Assembly: GCF_034120055.1 (NCBI RefSeq)
Contig: NZ_CP139368.1
Location: forward strand, 3,993,056 to 4,057,055
DNA: 64,000 bases
Source: Microbacterium rhizosphaerae
GTDB lineage: Bacteria; Actinomycetota; Actinomycetes; Actinomycetales; Microbacteriaceae
Direction: 5' to 3'
Shown here: piece by piece, positions 54,596 through 63,873 of the stretch
How the letters are laid out: every line of letters starts with the position of its first letter
Numbering within the stretch: the first letter of the stretch is position 1
The notes under the pieces: generated by a model
Told to the model about the DNA's origin: nothing
Seen by the model: only the letters and a program-made list of their open reading frames with translations
The model's database searches: none
Program-made: the position numbers and the translations under genes

Positions 54596-57349
54596 TCAGC
54601 CGAGGTCGACACCGGTCGACGTAGTCGCATCAGGCACGCCAACGGCATCCTCGACTTGACGTACAACCCGCGGTCGGGCCGCACGGCCCAGCTCGGAGCG
54701 AGCCGAGGCCCGGGCGTCGTCGAGCGTGACCTCGATGGTGCCGCGCATCAACGTCTCGGCGATGTCGCGCTCGGCCTCGGCCGATGACCCTTTGGTGACG
54801 AGGGCCTCATTGTGAAAGCGCCCGCGGGTCATGCCGACGTAGAAGCCGGCAGCGTCGACGCCCGGGCCGACGATCGATATGTCGGTGGTCTCGCCCTGGA
54901 TGCCGTGCACCGTCGATGCGTAGGCCAGCTGTATGTGTTCAGAGGCGTAGTCGCGCGACACGACCCTGTGATCGCCGGCATCATCGACGGACGCGAGCCA
55001 GACGTACGTGGCATCCATCGCTTCAATGGTCCACGTGGCGCGGTTCTCGACGCCTGAGAGTCGATCGTTGCGACGCGTCTGGACGAGATCGCCGATCAGG
55101 AGGCATTGCTCCCCCATGCCGGCCGCGGCGGCTTCCACATGAAGTTGCCCGAGAGCGATCCGCCGTTGCTGGATTTCCTCGCTGACAGCGGCGGCATCCG
55201 CGTTCGTGGCCGTGACGAGAGCGACCCGGTGGCCTGGACGAGCGTGCTCGAAGTATGCGACGACCATCGCCTGCCGCGCGGCGTCTTCGTCATCGACCCG
55301 ACGGATGCATCCCCGTTCCCCGAGCTCATGCGCGACCGCCGCAGCCTCTTCGAGTGTCGCGGGAAGACGCATCCGAATCGTCAGAGCCCCGTAGTCGGGA
55401 TCGCGGAAGCGGTGCACTGCCGACAGTTCAACAACGGCACCGGATCGTCGCGCCATGCACGCCATCGCCCCGGAGTGGCCGACCGGACGGGCCTGGAGGT
55501 CGTCCCCCACCATCGCGATGCCAGCCCCGGTCTCGAGGGCGATCTCTGCGAGAAGGTTCGCAGTGGCAAGGTCGACCATGCCGCTCTCATCCACGACGAT
55601 CCGATCCCCGGGCGCGAGAGGGTAGCGCTGAGGCCCTGCATACGCGGCGCCGGTCGATGCGTCCACGTCGCCCAGGCGAAGCCGCGTCCAGATCTGGGCA
55701 CCCGAGTCATCGTCGGCGAATCGCCAACCGTGGTCCACGAGCAGCGCGTGCAAGCTGGAAGCCGCGGCACCGATTTCGCGGCCCGCGACGCTTGCGGCCT
55801 TCTTGGTCGGTGCGACGACGATCATCCGACGGCCCTGACGAGCCAGGGCGGCTTGGGCAACCCTAAGGATGGTGGTCTTCCCGCTGCCGGCGGGGCCGCT
55901 AACAGTCACCAGACGACACGTGCCGCCGATGGCGCCCGCCGCGTCGGACTGGGCCGGGTCGATGGAAGTATTAGGCTCCAGCACGGTCGCCGAAAGCTGG
56001 GTTACCGCGACGCGCGGGATGTCCGTGCCCGGCCGATTGAGTACGTCGAATTTGGCAACGAGGTCAAGCTTCAAAGCGGCCGTCGCCGCTGACATCAAAT
56101 GCTTGACGTGCGATGGAACATCGATCTGATCGTGGAGGAGGTCGACCGAGTCTCGGAGCGCGCGCTCCACAATGTCTTCGATCACCTCCTGAAGCACCGG
56201 CCGGTCAGCCTGGACCGAGCATGACGCGACGGCTCTCATGGCGCCGGCCTGAATGTCGTATCTGCTGAAGCGCCCACCGGAGTGCGCCGCGCGTCGATCG
56301 GCATCCGCGATTGCGCGAACAGCGAGCAGATCCCGATCAAGGGCAGCGATGGGCTGAACGGAGGGCTCGATTGGGTCACCGGCGTCCCACAGGCCCGGAT
56401 CCAAGGCCGTGAGCTCGTCGCGGATCATCGCCTCCCATGTCGACTCGTCGAGGTCGTTGGGCTTGTTCGGTCTGCCAGATGCCCACGCCCATCGATCGAT
56501 CTGCGCCAGCACCTCGGCGCTGGGCTCTTGCTGCGGGTGCAGCGACCGCCACTCGGCGAGATGACGCATCCGATTCGCCTCGATCTGGTTGGCGCGCCGC
56601 GAGAGGGGACGCACCAGGTGCGCCAGCTGCGCAATCTCACCGTCTTCGTTGAGCGTGTACCCGCGTCTGGCGAGAGCGTCCACCCATTCGGTGTCGGTGC
56701 GGGCGGCGAGCTCTCCCTCAGCGTTGATGACGGTGTGCAGCTTCATCGCGACCCGCGAGTCCACGTTCGACCATTGGCCATCCTCGCCTTGAACTTTCAC
56801 GTTCAGCCACAGGTGGCGATGGATGTGAGGGTCCAACGCGCGCGACCGCCGGTGCTGCAACTCGACTACTTCGATGCGCTGCAGCGATTCGCGAATGCGG
56901 CCGCCCGCGCCTCGTCGCGCGTTCAGCTCCTTCTGCCAGGTCAGGATGATCCGGTCCCGCAACCGGTCCTGCAGGGCCTCAAACTGAGAAGCAAGTTCGA
57001 CATCGATGAGGGCTGCGATGCTGAACGACTTCGGCGCATTGATCGTTCCATCGAGCACAAGGTCTGCGGTCGGCGAGTCTAGATGCCGGCCGCGATGCTC
57101 ACCTGTCTCCGGATCGTCACCGTTCAGCCATCGCGCCAGATGCGCCGAGTCGAGGAGATCTGCGGTGATCGCCCCGCCACTCACCGTGTACCGAGTGGCA
57201 TCATCCGACCCGCTGTAGTTCTCAAGCTTCTGCACTCCGTGCGCGCCACGCAGGTGCGCGTCGCAAGTTCCGTCGAATGCATACGCCAGGGCCTGCCGCA
57301 CGCCGTGCGACTCCACCCCACGCTTCCAGCGCTCCAGGCCCCCACGCAT
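54596..57349 (-). CDS. MobF-type conjugative relaxase/helicase
   Basis: A 917-residue TrwC/TraI-like protein. The relaxase domain (residues about 1-300) has LENYSGSDDATRYTVSGG, the APKSFSIAAL box and the three-His metal site LQHRRSRALDPHIHRHLWLN (His175, 177, 179). Tyrosines near the N-terminus (Tyr23, Tyr45) are candidates for nicking, though the classical N-terminal YY pair is not obvious. From about residue 500 a RecD-like helicase: SGPAGSGKTTILRV, RIVVDESGMVD, AMVGDDLQARPVG and LAYASTVHGIQGETTD. It nicks oriT, attaches to DNA and unwinds it. Confidence 0.92.
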   Translation of the reverse strand: MRGGLERWKRGVESHGVRQALAYAFDGTCDAHLRGAHGVQKLENYSGSDDATRYTVSGGAITADLLDSAHLARWLNGDDPETGEHRGRHLDSPTADLVLDGTINAPKSFSIAALIDVELASQFEALQDRLRDRIILTWQKELNARRGAGGRIRESLQRIEVVELQHRRSRALDPHIHRHLWLNVKVQGEDGQWSNVDSRVAMKLHTVINAEGELAARTDTEWVDALARRGYTLNEDGEIAQLAHLVRPLSRRANQIEANRMRHLAEWRSLHPQQEPSAEVLAQIDRWAWASGRPNKPNDLDESTWEAMIRDELTALDPGLWDAGDPIEPSVQPIAALDRDLLAVRAIADADRRAAHSGGRFSRYDIQAGAMRAVASCSVQADRPVLQEVIEDIVERALRDSVDLLHDQIDVPSHVKHLMSAATAALKLDLVAKFDVLNRPGTDIPRVAVTQLSATVLEPNTSIDPAQSDAAGAIGGTCRLVTVSGPAGSGKTTILRVAQAALARQGRRMIVVAPTKKAASVAGREIGAAASSLHALLVDHGWRFADDDSGAQIWTRLRLGDVDASTGAAYAGPQRYPLAPGDRIVVDESGMVDLATANLLAEIALETGAGIAMVGDDLQARPVGHSGAMACMARRSGAVVELSAVHRFRDPDYGALTIRMRLPATLEEAAAVAHELGERGCIRRVDDEDAARQAMVVAYFEHARPGHRVALVTATNADAAAVSEEIQQRRIALGQLHVEAAAAGMGEQCLLIGDLVQTRRNDRLSGVENRATWTIEAMDATYVWLASVDDAGDHRVVSRDYASEHIQLAYASTVHGIQGETTDISIVGPGVDAAGFYVGMTRGRFHNEALVTKGSSAEAERDIAETLMRGTIEVTLDDARASARSELGRAARPRVVRQVEDAVGVPDATTSTGVDLG

Positions 57350-57371
57350 GGTTTGACTGTACGCGCGGTGT

Positions 57372-57441
57372 GCGTAATCTCGTCACGATTACGCGAGTGT
57401 CACTCAAAGTGCCTGCGTGCATTGCTCGTTCATTGCTCGTT
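57372..57441. other. Candidate origin of transfer (oriT)
   Basis: Just upstream of the relaxase gene: inverted repeat GCGTAATC (57372-57379) and GATTACGC (57387-57394) with a 7-nt loop, then a tandem 11-bp direct repeat CATTGCTCGTT (57420-57430 and 57431-57441). Inverted repeat plus iterons beside a MobF gene is the usual oriT layout. The remaining sequence to 57785 holds no gene. Confidence 0.5.
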
Positions 57442-57785
57442 CGCCTCCTGTCGACTCCGCTGATTGCGCTCTTAGTTCTGACGCACGGCGGGGTGGATAG
57501 CAGCCTCGATCATTTGGATGGCATTCGGATCGCGGACGCGAGCTGTGGCGGGTCAGGTGCGTTTGGATCCGATCCCAGGAGCGGGAGCCAGCAGCCGACA
57601 GTGCCAAGCATTTGCCGCGCGGTTGGCGCCCGATCACCGGGCCTGAAGCAGGGCGCGTCTAACGTGCGGCGACGACGCCGTGCGTTGCCGCACCCTCTGC
57701 ACACAGCCGATCGCGCGCGTTACGGGACCCGCTTGCGCGCGCTGGGCCACCGGCGTGCGGGCACCTCCACGCAGACGGAGCCGCG

Positions 57786-58493
57786 TTAGCCGACTACCGG
57801 CTCGGTCTCGTCAGCCCAGCGCGCGAGCACCGAGAGCACAGCCAGGAACTCCAACGCGATCTGCTCCGGCCAAGGCTCGCCCTCGTGCGCAGCGATGTTC
57901 CGGATCCCGGCAAAGGCGCCCTGGGCGAGTAGGTGTAGTCCGGACTGGCGCGAACGCCACGACTCATCGTCGCGATCGCCCGGAAACTGAAGACGTACTC
58001 CGCCCGGTTTCGGCGCATCCGGGGCAAACACATCTTGCACGAGCTTGCGGTCGGACAGCTTTGACTTGGAACGCACCTTGAGATGTGTCGCAAGGGCGAG
58101 AGCAGATTGGCCAACCGCGACGCGATACTCCCCTGTGTCCCAGATGACCGCCGCAGCGCTCCAAATAGTCGGATGCATCCGGTCGGCGATGAAGTCGGGA
58201 GCAGAGGGGGTCAGGTGCCGATCCGCTTCCTCAGCATCCTGCAGTGCCCCGAGCACCCGACGAACGCGCAGCTCGGTATCACTGTTGCTGTATCCCGGAG
58301 GCAAGAGCGGTTCGGAGTTCCCGGGCTCAACCTGAAAGACAATCCGTTGCACCGTAGAGAGCATGAGCTCGGCCTTGTCATTGAGCGCCGCTGCCCGGTC
58401 GTTCCAATACTCACCTGCGGGCACCGCGGCCTTCACTTGACGGCAGAGCGCCAGATATTGTTCCAGCTTCGACTTAGCCCACTCGATATCCAC
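57786..58493 (-). CDS. TIGR02391-type (Ymh-like) protein
   Basis: A 235-residue protein. Its C-terminal half matches the TIGR02391/Hypoth_Ymh pattern: HPTIWSAAAVIWDTGEYRVAVGQSALALATHLK, LVQDVF, then SRQSGLHLLAQGAFAGIRNIAAHE with the conserved Arg-Asn and His (RN..AH). This resembles HEPN-type RNase motifs (R-x4-6-H). Members are frequently found near restriction and defence genes. GTG start. Confidence 0.75.
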   Translation of the reverse strand: MDIEWAKSKLEQYLALCRQVKAAVPAGEYWNDRAAALNDKAELMLSTVQRIVFQVEPGNSEPLLPPGYSNSDTELRVRRVLGALQDAEEADRHLTPSAPDFIADRMHPTIWSAAAVIWDTGEYRVAVGQSALALATHLKVRSKSKLSDRKLVQDVFAPDAPKPGGVRLQFPGDRDDESWRSRQSGLHLLAQGAFAGIRNIAAHEGEPWPEQIALEFLAVLSVLARWADETEPVVG

Positions 58494-58866
58494 GCGGCTA
58501 CGTTAGCGTCGCGCACAGACAGCGAGTCTGCACCCCGCGCACGATCGTAGGTGCGGTGGTCCGCCTTGTTGCGGTCGTCCAGCCACGGCGTTCGTCCCGC
58601 GACGCCGCGACTCTGTTTCATTAGGCGTCAGAAGACAGCCGCCGCCCGATCAGGTCGCCCCCGTCAGCCCAAGGATGCACAGGGGGCTGAGCACGATCGC
58701 GATTCCTTTGCCGACCGATTCGAGCACGAGCGCCCGTGTTCTTCCGAGTTGGTCAGAGTCGCGGGGCATTGCCCGCGATCGGGCTCGTGACAGCGACTGT
58801 GGCCCTCAGATTTATTGTCGCGCGCGTCGAGGATCATTGTTGCGCGGCAGTGCCTAGATTCTCACT
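58494..58866. other. 373 bp without a gene
   Basis: No coding frame seen. At its right end TAGATT (58855-58860) lies six bases before the next ATG, which has no ribosome-binding site, suggesting a leaderless transcript for the MauJ-like gene. Confidence 0.4.
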
Positions 58867-60180
58867 ATGCCTACCTACGCCGGACTCAGCCTCGATACTG
58901 GAGGTTGCGCGGTCTTCGAACTCGTGTCCAGGCCGCTGACAGCGGAGCGACGCATTGCGGTTGGTTCAGGAGCGGACGTCATATTTCCTGCGCACTCGTC
59001 CTACCTAGTGGTGCGAGGCGCGGCAGGCGGTACCGCTGAAGAGGTTGAAGGCCTTGCATCGCAGCTGGCAGGCCAGGCGCTCGACCTTCTCCACAGCGAC
59101 CTGGGCGACCCGCTGATCCTGGAACTAGACGACAGCCCCCGAATTCTGGTGTGGGACGAGAATGGTGGGAGGCGACTACGCATCACCGCAATAGGGCGTG
59201 CCAGCTTCGCCATCTCCGCGCAGGTAGAAGCACGCGATAGTGCCGGAAACCGCATCCCCGCGCCTGTTGCGCCGACACGCACGTGGCATCCGAGCATGCG
59301 GTACTACCGCATCGCCGAAGCCACCGTCGATCTATTCGACTCTTATCGGAACACCTATCTGGCGCTCGAATCTATTCTCAGCGACATGGTGCCCCCATCG
59401 ACCTCCGCCGGTGCGGCAAAGCAGAGTTGGTTGCAGCGCTCATTGAAGAAGGTGCGGGCGCGCATTGGGGCAGCGCCGGCTCCCGTTGCCGCCAACCGTC
59501 CTGAGTCCGAGAGCATCTGGCTGAAGCGGGCTCTGCGCCAGGTCGAACAGGTGGTCGACCTCACCACATTCGCGCCGCCCGGGTCGAAGCGGTCGGCTCC
59601 GAACGCCATCTTCGATGACCTCTATTCGAACTTTCGGACGGCGACATTCCACGCGAAGAAGGATCGACCTGTGCTCACGCCGCATGAACTCACGGTCCGT
59701 AAGACCTTGATCGCGGCCCGAGTTCGATACGCAAACCTGTATCGATCATTGGCCGCTGAGCATCTCAATAGCAGATACGGGGCCTCCAACCTGTCTAACG
59801 CAGCGTTTAGAAGTGTGCTCGCCTCTACTGTGGTCAATCCCGAAGTCTACGTTTCTGAGGACCCCACAGCACACACGGATGAGCCGGAAGGCGAATACGA
59901 GCTTGCACCGGCTGGTGGACGCTACTTTGTGTTCCCAACCCCGCCTTACATAGATCACTCACAACCGGATACCGTCGTGATCCGCGGCTCGGTAGCCGCC
60001 GGAGCTGCTCGGGGCGGGATAGAGACCGTGCGTCGGTTCGGTCTGATCCGGGACGGCGTGCATGCGATGGTGGAATCTCTGCAAGCGCCTCTCGACATCG
60101 TCGACGTCGACCACCTTGAGGTCGAATTCATCGTCGGAGCGCGTGGCCGCGGAACGCCACGCCGTGATTTCGAGTCCTGA
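58867..60180 (+). CDS. MauJ-like/HEPN-like protein of unknown function
   Basis: A 437-residue soluble protein. The central segment MRYYRIAEATVDLFDSYRNTYLALESILS (about residues 144-172) resembles the YYR...D.FdaFRNlYLAlE.LL pattern of methylamine-utilisation MauJ-type proteins with HEPN-like helices. FRTATFHAKKDRPVLTPHEL carries a His often found after it. N- and C-terminal beta-rich parts are not recognised. Between TIGR02391 and Argonaute genes it may belong to the defence cargo, but no activity can be claimed. Confidence 0.6.
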   Translation: MPTYAGLSLDTGGCAVFELVSRPLTAERRIAVGSGADVIFPAHSSYLVVRGAAGGTAEEVEGLASQLAGQALDLLHSDLGDPLILELDDSPRILVWDENGGRRLRITAIGRASFAISAQVEARDSAGNRIPAPVAPTRTWHPSMRYYRIAEATVDLFDSYRNTYLALESILSDMVPPSTSAGAAKQSWLQRSLKKVRARIGAAPAPVAANRPESESIWLKRALRQVEQVVDLTTFAPPGSKRSAPNAIFDDLYSNFRTATFHAKKDRPVLTPHELTVRKTLIAARVRYANLYRSLAAEHLNSRYGASNLSNAAFRSVLASTVVNPEVYVSEDPTAHTDEPEGEYELAPAGGRYFVFPTPPYIDHSQPDTVVIRGSVAAGAARGGIETVRRFGLIRDGVHAMVESLQAPLDIVDVDHLEVEFIVGARGRGTPRRDFES

Positions 60181-60335
60181 CACCGGCATCGTGGAAGGCT
60201 GGCTGGCCGCCGGGCGAATTCGCTGAGGCCGGTGTGGCTAGACGTTCTCTAGGATCACTTACCGACCAGTCTTCGGGCGCTGGCCGACGAAATTGCGAGC
60301 TTCTGCCGCGGCGCTTGGGCGAATATAGTGCGGCC

Positions 60336-60611
60336 ATGCCTTCCGCAGCTGCCATGGTCGAACAGATCCGGAGTGCCATCGCGCAGGTGCGCGTTGCGGC
60401 CATCCAGGACGGCGATCCGCGGTGGATGGACGTCGCGGAGTAACTTCAGCAACAATTCGCGGGCATCACTGATCCGCAGGAGTTGCGCGCCACCGCCAGA
60501 CATGCGCTCCGCCTCTATGGCGGAGTAATGGGTTCGTTCCAAGACACCGCGACGACAGAGATGTCCGATGCGGTCCTTGACTTGCACGAAGCGCTCCGTC
60601 AAGCGGTGTAG
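60336..60611 (+). pseudogene. Small DUF6966-like gene interrupted by an in-frame TAA
   Basis: Frame from ATG 60336 encodes MVEQIRSAIAQVRVAAIQDGDPRWMDVAE, stops at TAA 60441-60443, and continues in the same frame with LQQQFAGITDPQELRATARHALRLYGGVMGSFQDTATTE...LHEALRQAV to TAG 60609-60611. The ALRLYGGVMGSFQD part matches the YGGMGSFxD core of DUF6966-type small proteins, so the intact gene would encode 91 residues. A single nonsense change explains the break, unless it is a sequencing error. Confidence 0.6.
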
Positions 60612-60868
60612 CGGCGACGGGAGCATTGCACGAAGGCCGACCGGCCTCCGCGCGCTCGCCACCTTGGGTTCTCCAGCCCTACGGCTAGGCGCCAGAGACG
60701 AGCCACGTCGTCTCGGGGGCGATAGCACACCGAGGCTGGCTCGCTCGGGCCGCCTCACCGGATGATGCGGCCCGCGTGTATCCTCCTCTGCTCGAGCCCG
60801 GGCGCCGCCGACTCACTGTCGCAGAGTGACCATAGTCTGAGCTGAGGGTCGGGGAGGGGGACAAGGCA

Positions 60869-62188
60869 ATGTCCGGAGGAAAGAAGCTCAGCAATAGCGA
60901 GCTGATCGGAGACGCTGGCATCGCGCTCATTCACGGCAAGATCAACGCTATGGGGCATGCCTGGCGGGCGCAGAACCTCGATGCCGGAATTGACGGCAGC
61001 ATCGAGCTACGCGATCCTGCCACCGGCGAGATGAGCAACCGGCACCTCCTCGTCCAGAGCAAGGCGAGCAACAATCCATTCCCTGGCGAGACCGCGGAAC
61101 GGTTCCACTACATCTGCGATGAACGCGACCTCGAGTATTGGATGAAGGCGTCGGCGCCTGTCGTCCTGATCTGCTCACACCCGAAGAGCGGCGAGGCCTG
61201 GTGGGTGCACATCCAGAGCTACTTCTTCGAACCGGCACGGCGTGCGGACCGCCGCGTCGACTTCACAAAGTCGACGATGGGGCTCGCCGGTGACATCACC
61301 GGTCACCTGTTCGCGATCGCCGACCCTGAGGGTCGCGCGCACACGCCGGCGCCGACCCGCCGGCCAGAGAAGCTGACGTCCAACTTGATCAGCGTCCATG
61401 CGCCAGAGCTTGTCCTGTCCTACGCGACGAAGGCGCGAACGCCTGGCGAAGTCTACAAGGCCCAGCGTGATAGCGGACTCCCGTTTCGTCACGACTTCGC
61501 CCTATCCGGTGGGCGCCTTTGGACCTGGTCGGAAGTGGACGGAACCAGCCTCGGAGACCAAGTGCTCGGCTTCCCCGACGCGCACGAAATCGATGCGATC
61601 GCAACTGAGGATGCCGCGGGCGAGCGTCTCGCCGTTCGGCTGCTCAACAATGCGCTCCGTGACGATCTCAACGATGACTGCGCCTTCGATCGCGAGCGTC
61701 ATCTCCTCTACGTCCGCGCAACGGAGGATCTGAGCATACGCAAGTGGCACACGGGCGGCTCGAACTCACGCACGATCTTCAAGGGCTACCCGAGCAAGAC
61801 TGACCGTAGCCGGATCAGCTATTACCGACACGATGCGCTCGGATGGCAATTCCTGCATGTCGATGACACTTGGTTCTGCGCGATCACTCCCGACTACTAC
61901 TACAGCTGGGACGGGCGCCGAGAGTCCAAGCGCTCCGCCAGCCTTCTCGCGAACATCAAGCGCCTCGACCATCACGCGGCCGTAAGGCAGCAGACCGTGA
62001 TGTGGGCTTCGATCCTTTGCGGCGAGGGCAACTTGGTCGATGCGCCGCGGTCTCGTCTGCTCGAGTTCGGGCAGCTCCAGACGTTCGCCCTCGATCGAGG
62101 CATCGACGACGCCGCGTGGAAGCGCACAACTCCCACCGCAACGGCACCCGAACAGCCGGTCCTCGATCTCTTCGAGGAGTCGGAGTGA
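60869..62188 (+). CDS. DUF4365 nuclease-APAZ protein (DREN-APAZ-like effector of a short Argonaute system)
   Basis: A 439-residue two-domain protein. N-terminal DUF4365 PD-(D/E)xK-type nuclease (about 1-150): Glu11 in SNSELIGD, Asp42 in AGIDGSIEL and the Q63-x-K65 motif in LLVQSKAS. C-terminal part (about 180-420) fits the APAZ domain that replaces the Argonaute N-terminal lobes: SRISYYRHDALGWQFL, DTWFCAITPDYYYSWDG and LLANIKRLDHHAAVRQQ. In SPARDA systems such effectors form a heterodimer with short pAgo and, after guide-directed target recognition, degrade nucleic acid collaterally. SD AGGGGG precedes the ATG. GTGA overlap with the pAgo gene. Confidence 0.85.
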   Translation: MSGGKKLSNSELIGDAGIALIHGKINAMGHAWRAQNLDAGIDGSIELRDPATGEMSNRHLLVQSKASNNPFPGETAERFHYICDERDLEYWMKASAPVVLICSHPKSGEAWWVHIQSYFFEPARRADRRVDFTKSTMGLAGDITGHLFAIADPEGRAHTPAPTRRPEKLTSNLISVHAPELVLSYATKARTPGEVYKAQRDSGLPFRHDFALSGGRLWTWSEVDGTSLGDQVLGFPDAHEIDAIATEDAAGERLAVRLLNNALRDDLNDDCAFDRERHLLYVRATEDLSIRKWHTGGSNSRTIFKGYPSKTDRSRISYYRHDALGWQFLHVDDTWFCAITPDYYYSWDGRRESKRSASLLANIKRLDHHAAVRQQTVMWASILCGEGNLVDAPRSRLLEFGQLQTFALDRGIDDAAWKRTTPTATAPEQPVLDLFEESE

Positions 62189-63618
62189 GACTCGCGCTCA
62201 TTGACGAGCCCGATCTCGAGTTCGCGAACGGGAGCCGGCACACGGACCCTCGGCACGGCATCTCGTTCTACGGACCAGCCGATCTCAACAGCTCAGGCCC
62301 ACGCACGATCCGCGTCGGCATCATTGGTCCCAAGGACGCAATTGAGGGCGTTAAGAAATGGCTCGACAAGAGCCGAAGCCCGATTGCGGCGAAGCGCAGT
62401 CACCTGACCGGGCTGTTCATGGCGTTCCCCGGCTTCGACACGAACACCGGGTTTCGTTCCACCATTGTCTGGGATTCGAGGCTCGAACGAACAATCCCAG
62501 CCAGCGCACTCAGACGACTCGACGGACTCAATCCGTTGGCCGCGATCCAAGCAGCCGTGGACCTCTACGACGCCGAGCTCACTGCGCTCAACGAGGAGCC
62601 CAGCTGCGATGTCGTCATCGTCTGTCGCCCCGACGACCTGCCCGAGCAGGTGATGACCAACGGCAATCCCGACAAGCCCTGGGAAGACCCCAAACTGGAG
62701 GCGGTCGGCGCGAACTTTCGCGCACTCCTCAAAGCCCGATCACTGAAGACGTCCCGCCCTATTCAGATCATTCGACGGGATACCTGGGACCCCTCGTTCA
62801 AACCGAAGGATCGGGACGAACGCCGCGGTCAGCAGGACGAGGCAACTAAGGCTTGGAACCTCCACACCGCGCTCTACTACAAGGCCGGCGGGATGCCGTG
62901 GCGCATGACACGCACGGCACAGGACCTCACGAGCTGCTACATCGGCGTCGCGTTCTACCGCACAACTGACGGTGAGACGCTGCAGACTAGCGTGGCTCAA
63001 GTGTTCAACCAGCGCGGTGACGGCGTAATCGTGCGAGGCGCACCGGCCAAGCAGTCCAAGGAAGACCGGCAACCCCATCTCACCGAAGCCGACGCCAAGG
63101 ACCTGCTCGTGCAATCCCTCGCCCGGTACCGGTCCGAGCACCGCACGATGCCCGCACGCGTCATGCTACACAAGGCGTCCTCGTTCACGACGGCGGAGAC
63201 GAGCGGCTTCCGCGCCGCGGCTGACGCCGAACGCATCGATCTGCTCGAGCTCGTATGGCTGCCCCACCACGACTCCGTCCGGCTCTTCCGGCCGGGCGAG
63301 CACCCTCCCCTTCGCGGCACGCTGCTGTCGCTCACCGAAGATCGGCACGTCTTGTACACGCGTGGAAGCGTGCCGCTCTACAGGACCTACCCTGGCATGT
63401 ACGTGCCGACAACGCTCCCTTTCCGACCCGTCGACGTGGAGTCCAGCGCCGAGGAGATCGCCGCGGAACTACTCATGCTTACGAAGATGAACTGGAACGC
63501 GACTCAGCTCGACGGCCGACTGCCGATCACGCTCCGTACCGCCGACTCGATCGGAGACATCCTCAAGCACCTGCCAGACGGCGAGAACCCGGCGCCCCGC
63601 TACGCGTACTACATGTGA
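62185..63618 (+). CDS. Short prokaryotic Argonaute (MID-PIWI, catalytically degenerate)
   Basis: A 477-residue short pAgo with MID and PIWI domains only. NLHTALYYKAGGMPWRM (about 225-241) is the guide 5'-end pocket region, followed by CYIGVAFYRTTDGETLQ (251-267), where active Argonautes have the first catalytic Asp but this has a non-acidic residue. RVMLHKASSF (325-334), RGTLLSLTEDRHVLYTRGSVPLYRTYPGMYVP and LLMLTKMNWNATQLDGRLPITLRTADSIGDILKHL match short-pAgo PIWI C-termini, as does the end RYAYYM. Slicing is not expected; it should act as the guide-loaded sensor for the DUF4365-APAZ partner. GTG start overlaps the partner stop. Confidence 0.9.
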   Translation: MRLALIDEPDLEFANGSRHTDPRHGISFYGPADLNSSGPRTIRVGIIGPKDAIEGVKKWLDKSRSPIAAKRSHLTGLFMAFPGFDTNTGFRSTIVWDSRLERTIPASALRRLDGLNPLAAIQAAVDLYDAELTALNEEPSCDVVIVCRPDDLPEQVMTNGNPDKPWEDPKLEAVGANFRALLKARSLKTSRPIQIIRRDTWDPSFKPKDRDERRGQQDEATKAWNLHTALYYKAGGMPWRMTRTAQDLTSCYIGVAFYRTTDGETLQTSVAQVFNQRGDGVIVRGAPAKQSKEDRQPHLTEADAKDLLVQSLARYRSEHRTMPARVMLHKASSFTTAETSGFRAAADAERIDLLELVWLPHHDSVRLFRPGEHPPLRGTLLSLTEDRHVLYTRGSVPLYRTYPGMYVPTTLPFRPVDVESSAEEIAAELLMLTKMNWNATQLDGRLPITLRTADSIGDILKHLPDGENPAPRYAYYM

Positions 63619-63873
63619 GCCGATGGCGAGTTCGCGGAACGTGGATCTGCCGACACGGCTTGCGCGCTCTCCGAAGGTGTCTGAAGCCCATCTGGACTCG
63701 AGGTAGAGCCGTGGCAGTTGACATGTCCGCGATCCTCGGGATCCTGCGCCGCAGCCGGCGGTTATACGCCGACGGGCATTTGCACCGGAGGGCGACCCGA
63801 GCAGCTGAATGCGGTCAGTCCCATCAGCTGCGAGCCGTGCGCCCGGTGCGGGCGAGCCCTGACGTCTGGCGCG
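63619..63873. other. Short region after the Argonaute gene, no gene seen
   Basis: 255 bp with no convincing frame, hairpin or RNA gene. Confidence 0.4.
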
